64,000 nt of DNA from Micromussa lordhowensis (lineage: Eukaryota; Cnidaria; Anthozoa; Scleractinia; Lobophylliidae): positions 27,312,952-27,376,951 of the forward strand of contig OZ026603.1 of assembly GCA_964020085.1 (NCBI GenBank). Reading direction: 5' to 3'. Of the stretch, positions 50,501-62,200 are shown piece by piece; position 1 is the stretch's first letter; each line of letters starts with the position of its first letter. Below the pieces are notes generated by a model. The model did not search any database. It worked only from the letters and a program-made list of their open reading frames with translations, and was not told where the DNA came from. The translations under genes were made by a program, and so were the position numbers.

Positions 50501-53237
50501 TATGGATAATCTTCCGAAAATCTCAGGACATTGTCACGAAAAAAAGTTAGAAAAATGTAACAAAAATCAGTGTTTTTGAATTAGTATACGAGTGATTCAT
50601 GTACTTGGAAATTATCTCAAAATTGCACCAGCCTCAGGCGAGTGCAATTTGAAAAACTCTGCAAATATCACGAGTTGTGTAAATCTTTAAAGTGCTCGAG
50701 CTTTCAGGCAGAGTGGAACGAAAAACTGATGATAAATGTGCCTGCTTGTAGCGTACCACAATGAAGTAATTTTCCCAGTCATAAAATAATTAACACTGTT
50801 TATTATTTTAATACCACCGAACAATCAAGTGAAAGAATGATTGTTTGGCAGTCTGTGACAACTCAAGTCGTGTTACAAACTCAAACCCGACACAATCACA
50901 ATGCCTCAGTTAAACATCAACCGCAATTGGAAACAAAAGTAAAAATAATTGAAAAAAGATAGGAATAATAGAATGGGAAACTAATCTACTCCTCACCTAA
51001 GCTCATTAACTTTACGAGCCTGTTCCCACATGGTCTTCTCGATATTTTTAGATTTACGCCCATCTACTGCCCCAGCCATGTTGTCCACTTCATCTCGGCC
51101 TGTGGCATCAGTTTCCAGGCTGGGGTCCCTGTCCTGTGCCTCCGTCACGGAGTCAATGTTAGCTACATCCGGCTCACCAGCCAATGCGGTCAGCGTCTGC
51201 GCCAATGATGACAGGTGCTTCCCAATGCTGGTGTCACAATGCAACTCGATACCGCACATGCGCCATTGAAACGACATCACCCACTTCCCTGCTTTTATCA
51301 TGTCTGATGAGGTAATAAATAACATTATTATACGGCTTGTTTTTGTAGCCCACGTAACGCGCCCCCTGATTGGCTAATTGTAGGGCATTATTCTCCCGTT
51401 ATACCCACGGGCCGTGTAAGGACCCGCAAAAACAAAGCAGAAAGCCATGTAATAAACAATTTATTAACCTCGAACTTTCGGTCTTTACGGGAAAATCACA
51501 AACCCTGACCGTGCCGTATTGACCTCCCCATCGCTCGGTCAATAGGGCAAGGCCTTGGTTTGAGATTTTCCCGTTAAAATCTCACTCTTGGTTTATAAGT
51601 AGTTGATAATAAAAAAAACCTTGTACATAGAGCTAAAATCATAAACACATCCAAAGCACTTAAAATCAAATCAACTTACGTACTAAAGCTACACCCAAGA
51701 TCTATACAAACTCCAGAAGTGTTAAAAAGTGATAAAACGCAGAGTAAAACCGAGATCTATTAAAGCTATAAATAAAATGTCATGAACGATGCTAAAAGGA
51801 CACGTCTTTAATGGCATTTGTTTTCTAATTTTCAAAGATCTAGTGGGATGCTCTAACTCCCACTGAGCTACTGGAGACTCTACGGCGAGCAAGAGTCAAT
51901 ATTAAATGTAAATCCGAGTTTACGTCTCTCCTTGCATTTAATATCATGTTGTAGTTGTTGTTGTTGTTGTTGTTACTGTTGCTTCGTCTTTAACATACTC
52001 ACTTTGGAGGTTGGTTGACTGCATCTTGATATGCCTTAATGTGACAGCGCGATGCTGTTAGTGAGTTTCATATGTGCCAGTCATTACTTGGCTGTGTAGC
52101 CGTGCGAAGCGGTTCCAGTCAAGACCCACAAATTGACCCTTGTTCACCATAGAGTCTCCAGTAGCTCAGTGGTTAGTGCATCCGACTAGATCACGGAGGG
52201 TCGTGGGTTCAAATCCCATCTGGGACTCGGATTTTTTTTCGAGTTTACGTTTCTCCTTAAATTTAATATCAAGGGTACATTGTTCCAATAACCTGCAAAG
52301 GTGCTATTCTCGACTGTACTGGGGCTTGGGAGAAAAACGAAAACTTATTCGACTGCTCAACAAAACATGTGACCAGATTGGTCGAGGACAGGACACCCTT
52401 AAATGACAGTTGGTCGGTCGGTCAGTGAGGATCCAAAGTCTGAAGGTAAATACAAATGCTCAAGTCACAGAAAAAAGTAATTAACAAGAAACACAAATTG
52501 TCTGAGACGAGAAAATTATGGGAAATCAGAAGTCACGAGCTAACATAGAACAAGGGAAAAAAATCCGGGTGCTGACGGAAGTGAAACCCAGGGCCTCCCG
52601 CACATCGATGGACGTTCTAAACACTGAGCTACAGGAAGACTAGTGACGAGCTAAGTGTTTTACTAAGGAATGAAATCGTTTGTTATGTATGTCACAGGCA
52701 AACCAGCAAAGTCTGAAATCTCACCTAGTGACACAGGGTACCTCTGTGTTCTTGAGCATAGCTCGTAGGTTCCCTCTGGAACAACACCTTCAAGTGACAA
52801 GAACGAATGATCAATGAAGTCGGTGATGCGTGATGCCTTAACTAAAACAAACTACACTGAAATATAATAATAAAACTGTTTCCCTCTGAAAGGTGCACCT
52901 GAACAGTAAGTTCACTACGGCAGGGAAACCTAGCCCAAATTCCCTGAGATCATTCTCACAGTATGAATTATATAGAGGATATTACATGACCGCGCGTGGA
53001 TATGAATTTTATCCTCGAGTGTTCAACTCGATATCTCACGAGTGAGCGCAGCGAACGAGTGAGATATCGAGTCGAACACGAGAGGATAAAATTCATATCC
53101 ACAAGCGGGCATGTAATATTCTGTTTATTATATAAACACCGGATAAACTCCTGTGAAAAAGGCGCGATTTATTATGTAGCCATAACGAAGGTGATCTCTT
53201 CACGTGTGAAGATAACATATTATCTTCACGTGTGAAG

Positions 53238-53290
<53 letters not shown>

Positions 53291-56200
53291 TAAATTAGTT
53301 TATGGAAATTCCTTCCCCTTCAGGTTGCCCCCGGCACCAATTCGCCCCTGTCCACATATATATATCCCTGGGTGGAGAGAGGCACTGTGTGTGTCCAACA
53401 ACACAATATTGTGGCCGCTATATCCCAGGGTTCGAACCCGGAATGCTTGATCCGAATTCCAGAGCATTAATCATAATTCATCAGCTCGCCATGAGCCTCG
53501 TACACCTAAGCAATAACGTAAAAAGTAAAGTCTGGATACAAGCCAAGTGGCATATCAGGCGGGAGCGTATCCTGGTTTCTGTAGCATGAAGCGACTAGGA
53601 ATATGTCTACTCACCCCTGGATGGGATGCTAGTCCATTGCAGGGTTACCCCCCCCCCCCCCTAGCATAAGGGACTGGTCAAAAAGTACAAGGGAGGCGGG
53701 CATTTGAAAATGTGGTGGATAGAAAACACATGACCCACCCCTTCCATTTGGCACAAAACTTAGCTATGTTTCCAAATCACAACGACAGAATTTTTGAAAG
53801 TCTGCAAGACTAGCTTTTTCAATTTGACAACGTAACCTGGCTGGTGAGTTACCCACCCCTAAATGAAGGTTGAAAATTACATGGCCAACCCCCAATAAAA
53901 CATGACATTTTTGGTTGCATAATCCAACATAATCGCATTTTGTGTATGACATTGTGGTATTATTTATGTTTTAGATTTCTTTCTTAACAGTAATGCAAAG
54001 TCATCTAAAATAACAGTGTTTTCCTTTATTCTTGCAACTTTAAGTTATGTCCGTAAACTCTAAAAAGAAAACTTGACCATAAACATTTCACACTTGGCCT
54101 CCAGCCTCGCTACGCATGGAACAGTGATGAATCTAGAAAAAGGCTATAGTGAGTCCTGGAACTCACACAGCCAGTTAACTAGGAGTCCCAGGCCCAAGAG
54201 TGGAGGACAAGTTGGCCATTTGGTGTTCTAATTAAAGACCAGCATGTCGAAATAGCGCAGTATTTTGGAACATTTCTGCCCCGGGACTCCCTCCTGAATC
54301 CACCGCCTGGTTAGCTCAGTTGCTAGACTGTTGTGTACTAGCCAAGTGTACTTTTTAAGCCACGGCTCGAAATATGTTCGTCCTTTGGAACTAAAGGAGT
54401 TACTTCTGTTGTCAATTTTGTCACGTGTGTGACAATTCCTGTTGTAAAACAGGATGACCCACCCCCATGGGTAGTTAAAAATTTAACGACCCAAGGGCTC
54501 AAGAATTGATGACCCACCCCCTCTCTGCTCCGGCCCACCCTCCCCCCAATACGTTTTGACCAGTCCCTAAGTTTGCTGGTACCCATTTCTACACCTGGCT
54601 AGAGAGAGGCACTGTGAGAGTTAAGTGTCTTGACCAAAAATACCACACAATGTCCCCGGCCAGGGCTCAAACCCAGAACACTCGATCCCTAGACGAGCGC
54701 ACTAACCATGAGGCCAGTGCACAATACTGTGTACTACTGAATTCATAACAAGAAAATACAAAAGTGCATGCTATCCCATGACGCCTTACATCTGCTGCAT
54801 CTGATCATTTCCGCAGTCTCAAAGTTTGGTTTCCAGTCCTCCGTGACCGTGTCAAATTTGTCGGCGAACCACAGAGAGAAGCTGCTGAACTTTCCTTTGC
54901 TGACAAAAGAGACGCTAGAACAGCAAGTTAAAAGCATCTGCTCCACTACTAGTACCATGGCAGGGCCGGGTTCTTGTTCTAAACAAATATAAAACAGGAT
55001 CATCAGTGGAGTCAAATAGAATGTGTCAACTTCGTTCCCAGCGTCTCTCTTCTTCCCACCCCCAAAAGGAGAAGACCTGGAAACGAGGTTGGGTTTTGTG
55101 GTCAGCAGTCCTCGGTAGTTTTGTTAGGTCTCCTGAACATGCACAACACAGAACACAGGTAGAAAAAGAATCGATTTTCAGGAAAGAAAAACGTTGGTTA
55201 AGAAATCTCTTAAAAGACGTATCAGTTTACTCTCTATTTGCATTTTGACTCGCCCGATAGGCTGTTTAAAAAAATGTTAAATGTTGTTTATAGTGGTCAA
55301 TGCGCTTAGCTACACCTAGCTAGTCTTCAGTCATGCTACTTAAACTGAAAGAAACAAATATTTCAAATTAACATAATAGGCTTCAAAATCCCAACTGGCG
55401 GGAGGCAGACCAGTTTCCTATTTACAAGTGTCTCTGAGGAGTTGAACTAGGGTCTACCGACAAACAACTTCAGCTTAGTGTTCAGAGCGGGACTTAAACC
55501 CGCGACCTCCGGGATTTCAAGCCCGGCGCCGTAATCATGGCTGCCACCCGGCGACGATGGTCGACTCTTAACAATTGCTGTTGTATAACAGCAATATTTA
55601 TTGGATCTTTAAATGTCTGATAAGATCTATGCAAGTGTAATAATTAAAATGACAACGCAGCGGAAATTATCGTTCTTACACTCTTGCTTAACTTACCAGC
55701 ATATCTCATTTGAAAACTTTGAGTAACAACCTGGAAAAAAGCAAAGCAAAACTTGCTTTCAGATTTGAAATTTAGTTTACCTGCTGTTTTTAGACAAATA
55801 CTGATACAATACAGTCAGGGAAAAGGGTGGCAAAATGTGAACTGAAAGATGTGAAAGATTGTATTTCAGAGGAAAAGGGAATGGAAATTCTATACACATG
55901 TACAGTTAAAACACAAAGCCGATGAACGAGTGATATTCCAAAACAGTGGATTCCTTGCCTCTACCAAACCCCCATCACCCCCCACTAACATCACCCCTCT
56001 CGACCTAACAGTTCTGAAGCGTCCACGTTTGCCTTCTCTTACAAGACGTGGCCATCTAAGATGGCCACGCCCATGATTTCGGAGTTGCCATGCACAGAAG
56101 ACTGAAGTATACTGCCACAAAGAACTGACAGTCTGAGATAGAAGTATCCCACTGGGGGTTGACTTACAAACCTGGTTTCCATTGTAGAGCGGAATGCACA

Positions 56201-59200
56201 CTCCAAGTTGATCGACTGTAAGTTGGAGGAAGAGCGATCCCGACAGCTGAGAAGACGGAGCTCTTTGAGGCAACTTGTCCAACACTGCTTGGGTAGCAAA
56301 GTGAACCTGAACAGAAGAAGATATCGGATTTATTTAACTTTGACTTTGAGCTGTACAGACAACACGGACCTCCAAAATGCGAATAGCGCATTGTAACTGG
56401 CTGTGGGACTAGACTGTCTAGGCTATCTGCCTCGTAAGGTCAAACACTTTACTAATCAAAACAAAATTATACCCGTTTGTTCCACATTCTGTCGTTTTAT
56501 TTCACTCCGAGTCACGGAGCTACCTCACGGTTTGCGCATCTAGAAACGTTTAGCCAAAATTTTCAAGTCCGTCGTTTGTAATCCGTGTTAATCTTCCCCA
56601 TCCTAAACCATCCTTGTTTCTTTATGGATTATTATTATCTCCTTGATGTTGTTCTATCTTAGTAAACAAATATTTTCAGATTTCTTTCAATTTAAAGGTA
56701 ATTTTGCACGTGGCCAAAATAACTCGGTGGCTTCATGGTTAGTGCGCTCGTCTCAGGATCGAGCGGTCCGGGTTCGAGCCCTGGCCGGGAACATTGTCTT
56801 GTGTTCTTGGGCAAGACTCTTTACTCTCACAGTGCCTCTCTCTACCCAGGTGTATAAATGAGTACCGGGATAACCTGACCCTGCGATGGACTAGCATCCC
56901 ATCTAGGAGGGAGTACAAATACTCCTAGTCGCTTCATGCTACTGAAACCGGGATAAGCTCCACTTGGCTCGTATGCAGACTTTACCTTACCTACCAAAAT
57001 AACTCAAACTACTGTGACTGAACTCCTTAAACACCTCCATTTTATCAGTAACTTTAATTGATAGCAGCTATCTACCCACCCTAACTTTCTAACAAACTGA
57101 CTCACCGAATGACTGACTATACGACTGGCTACCTGGTACGACAGCTGTGAATGAATGTACACACACTAACATGAATAACTGAAAACAATGGAAATTAGCA
57201 CCTATGTTCCTTAACAATGATTATGATGTTCACATCATATTGTCTGATATGACAGCTAACAAAAACCTGACATCATTGAGATTTTTTTAAGGAATTGTCA
57301 TTAACAGCTTGGCTCGGAGGTGATAGGGAAGAATATGCCTAGCTTTATCCTAACGAAATTTGTACATCAAACCTAGAACCCCAATGGGCCATTTCCGAGT
57401 TGCCTTGAGCCTCTGTTTCAAAACGAGTCTTTGTGCAAAACCTTTTAAATGAAAATTAGTTTGATTTTCATGAAAATGAACCTGTAGGCGGAACACATTT
57501 GCATATGGATGGTTTCGCACAGATGAAGGTTCGTTTTGACACAGAAGCAACAGGCAACTCCGAAATGGCCTATTCTCCATCCAGTCCAAACTCATCCTAA
57601 TTTCCGTCCCTGATCTCATAAAAAGCAGACAGGCGAACAAACAAGCTGCCGACGAAACAAGCTTCCGAAGATTCTCAAATCGAAAACGAGCTGCTTTATT
57701 TAAATTTCCTGTGATTGAATTTCAGTTGGAAATAAAAACAAATAAACGCACGAGCCGGAAGTACGCAACAAAAAAACGTTAGCGAATACAGTCTGTGTTG
57801 ATGCGTACAAACGAGGTGGTAAGCGCATGCTCCAAGCTATTATAATAAAAAAAGCAGTACTAACATTACTTGCGGCGTTCACCTCAAATTGCTGTACAAG
57901 AAAAGGAAAATCATTAAGAATAGTCAATTGTGAATGTTTCGCGGCGAAGTACAGCCAAATGGCTTCAATTACAGTCGAACTGCCGCTAACGGGCGCCCTT
58001 CAACGAACACTCGCTTGTGTGTCGGCCATTTTACATAGGAGTAATCTCAGTTAGCATAGGACCACCTTTCTCAAAGTCCGCTCTGGGTAGAGTTACGCTC
58101 TCTTAGGTCTTCAAAGTTGTTGATTTTTCGGTTTTCCCGGAGAAAGCTGAATTAGCCTTTGGCCAACCGGCAGTTCTGGGTTATTTCTGGGCTCGTCCAC
58201 TTAATTTTCGGCCAGTTTTTGCCAGCCTGCTAACTACAGAGCGGCGCCCGCGAGCGGATGGCTCGACAGAACTGAAGACAGCTAGTGCAGTGCTTTTGAG
58301 TGATCTGTTCAGTAAAACAACCCATGCGTGACAGCGGCCTTCGGGCGAATGTGTATACTGTATATGAAAGTAGCATCGAAAATATGCCACACTGAGGATT
58401 TGGCGCGAAACAAATAAAAGCTGTCATGGGCACAGAACATTATGGCATGACAACACAACTTGAAGCCCATGACGGGCGAGGTACATTTTTTGCGGGAAAA
58501 CAGCTGGAGTATGGTGTACCGGAAACAGTATATTTATGGCGGGAAACAAATGAAAGTGGCGACAAACGCATCACATTATGGCGGGAAAATAGCTGGAACA
58601 TGTGACGAACATGGCACATGATGATGGGAAACAACTGGACGATGCTACATTGTGGATACAAGCGGTAAAAACACTGGAACATGTGATGGACGCGGCACAC
58701 GACAGCGGGAAACAACTGGAACTGCGACGGTAGCGGCATATTAGGATGGGAAACAAGCGAAAGATGTGACGGATGTCGCACAAGGATTATGGCGGGAAAA
58801 CAACTAGATCATGCGATGGACGCGACACATAATAGCGGAAGACAACTAGATCATGTGACGAACGTGGCACATCGCGGCGAGAAAACAACTAGATCACGTG
58901 ACGAACGCGACACATTCATAGCGGAAACTGTGGCGGACGCGGCAAATTATGGCGGAAAACAACAAGAATCTGTGACGAACGCTAGAAAACTCTGTCACGT
59001 ACAACTCGTGACGGACAACTGAAAATGTAACGGATTTCTACTGAGCTTTATAACTGGAACAATATCCAAAACAATAGACGAAAAACATGACACATCTTCG
59101 ATTAGAATGAAGCAAAAAGCATGTACTTAAAAGTAACCCACCTCTTTATTCAGAGCAAGTCGTTGCTCATTCCAATGTTCGTATGCATTCTTGTAGTTCA

Positions 59201-62200
59201 AATAAACTAGAACAGCTAAGGAGAAACGAATGAACACAAAAGACGAGTTAGAAAAGGTGTAAATAAAAAAGACAGAAAAATACTTCATTGTGATTGGCTG
59301 AGAATTACGGATTTACACTACACGCGATATTTGAAATTTTTTTCAAATTGCACTCGCCTAAAAGCTCGTGCAATTTTGAGAAATTTCCAAACATCAGTTA
59401 GTAGTGTAAATCTTCAATTGCACTCGCATTCGTACAATTACCTATACTTATCAATACAAAAGGAAACAACATATTCTTAGTTGTCGTTGCTAAGTACCTT
59501 GAAAAGAGTGTAACATGCATAACTCACAATATTTCACAGTATTTGGGTCAGGCAAATATAAACTCTTTAATTTTTGTCTCTGTGTGTGAACGTGACCATT
59601 TTGTGTGCTCACCTTTGTCAAAGGCCACCTGTTGTACGTACAGACACGGTTTAGTCAGCGTCACGAGAAAAGTCTCTTTGTCTTCTGTTCCCGCTACTGA
59701 CCTGCTGTCCTGTAGTGAAATGAATGGAGACACGTATTCTTGATCGTCTTCATTGCAAGCTAGTGCTATACGTACAGTGCCCTCAATTAGTTTTTGTAGC
59801 TTGTTTTCAGCACTTTTCCAACAGCTATACTTTGACGGATGAATACTTCCTTTGTTTAACAAGTGATACTACAGTATTGGTATCACGTAAATGCCCAGCC
59901 ATTGGTGAACCAGTAATGGTAATCTTTATGGCATAATAGGCTACCATAGCAACAGTATAACCTGTTAAACACACTCTTGATTTCAGCTTTAAGTGCTTAT
60001 TACTCAAAAACGAGTTCGGTGACCCCCATTTTTTATTATCGAATTGTAATAAGCATGACAAGATGCAACTTTAAAAAAAATGATAAGATGCAGCATTTCA
60101 CAAAGTTTAAAAAAATCTGTAGTGTGGGTTCAGAGCCATCAAGACTGCGGAATAATTGGGTCATTCAATATGTCCAAGTTACCCGTCGTAACAAAAGACG
60201 AACAATAAAAATATTACTTTGGGACCGCAATTCCGTAATGGCGGTAGTTGTTCCCATACATTTCTGTGTAGCTTCGACCAGGGATGTAACTTCTGTCCGT
60301 AATAGCTGGGTGTCCACAAGGCGACAGTTGACTGTACACAGACACAGTTAGACGTTAATAATTAGCGCCCTTTATAGTGCAAACCAGTCTTTAAAAGTCA
60401 CGTAGTCGGACAGTCAGTCTTCCTATTTAAGGGGGACGGGAGGGGAGAGTTCTAGTAGTACATCTTGCTACTGAACTCCCTGAATAAAAACCTCAACGCA
60501 CCTGAAATGAATTGCTGACTCCGATTCTGGTCTTGAAGTAGGCCAGTTGTTGGAAATCGAATTCGTTGTCTATGTTACGGCTCTGGGGAGAGAAAAAAAG
60601 AACTATCAGCACCACACAGTTCTCGTTTGATTCACTTCTTGAGAAGATCGTGCCCAACATGGAAACAAATTATTTCTTACCTTAACAAATTGACCAAGGG
60701 AGAGATTCACGTCGACTTGCGCTTTCCCAAAGAGTTTCACATAACTACTGCCTGTAGACAAACAAAAGCATGGCTTTAGAACAATATTTCAAGCGTAGCG
60801 CTTGTTTAGTGGCTTGTTATGCAAGATTGGCAGACATTAAGTAAGAAATCGTTTCTTTGCTTATCGTTGCTGAGCTCTTTCATTAGTCTAAAAACCTTAT
60901 GCAAAAAACCCCTGGTTTTTCCAAGCTTAGCAATGATTTCACGCCCTCGACTTTTGTTGCATGTTTTCCCGCGCTTCGTACCAGTTTTACCAGCGTGCTT
61001 TGCCTCGAGAGAATTCTGATTGGTCACTACGTTGTTGGATTCGTTGTGATTGGTCAGATGTGGTTCCTTGGGCTAGAGGTTTAACGAACATAATAAAAAA
61101 TCCGCTCAATCCTAATCACTGATTGAACACATACTTCTCCTTAGCTGGCCAGGCAAGAGGTTAGATGATGGTGCTGAATTAGACACTTCCAAAGCCACTA
61201 CACCTGTATCCAGTCTGACCGCGGTAGACGAAGGAGTTGTAGCAGTCACTTGTATACCCTGACAGAGACAAAACAAATACGTACTAAGCAAAACCTTTGG
61301 GGATCAGGCCCCCGTCCACAATACGCTTGATAAATTTGAAAACGGAGGTTTCACGCTGAAAATGCATGAAATGTTTTCCGTCCAAACCACGCCGGAGAAA
61401 TTTAAAAACGCAACAATCATCGGTCATTTTGGATTGTGTTTGAGGAAAACTCGGGCAGGTAAATATTATGATTATCGTGACATTATCGTTTTCAAAAAGC
61501 TCCGATTTTAAAATGTTTTTCGTCCAATTCCTCCGGTTTGAAGAGCGTTTTTTGAAAAGCTCGGTTTTCGTGACGGATTAGTGTGGACGGTAGGCCTAAC
61601 CGTAGAAATAAAGCTGCGTTTATAAATTTCTCCGGCGTAGAGAAAGTATAATCATTATAGAGCTTTTAAGTCAAAAACAGACTACAATTCAATATTACGA
61701 GACAGTGTTTCATTGCATATCCAAACGCTTGGAAGTCCGCCAAAAAATACTCCATCGTGAGTCGTATTTTCAACTTTCCTCTAGATATTTGGAATGCGAT
61801 GACACAAAATGTGTTTGGTTTTTGACATGTTACATAAATAATCTAGAAACAATGCCTTGTGAACCGGTTACCTTCAAATTGAGTCGGAAGGAATAGAATA
61901 AAGGAAACTCTTTCTCTTTTATGCTGTCCAAATCTTCAGTTGAAGCTGTTCTCCACAAAGGTACAGGTTGACTTTCACCAGACACGTGCTGAAGGACATC
62001 ATTCACCTCCTGAAAGCCACAACATGAAAATCGTTGGGATAACTAAGCACTTAATGACTGGTCCCAAGGAAATCAGCGAGTTTCGTTTCCCCGAGACCCT
62101 CAATGTTGGAACATTGGAACATTGAGGAAAACAAAACTCACTCTTCCCGTGGGTCCACCTCCCAACTCCCAACTCTAAAATAGAAAAAAACGCGTAAAGC

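Noticed and set aside
49345..57000. Genuine tRNA genes at the A-box/B-box matches (49350, 52152, 56725 and others)
   Set aside because: Each head continues into a shared SINE body, lacks consistent acceptor-stem pairing and exists in several diverged copies, so they are SINE heads.
58480..59020. CRISPR-like array
   Set aside because: Repeats are adjacent and diverged, with no constant repeat/unique-spacer structure, and the genome is eukaryotic.
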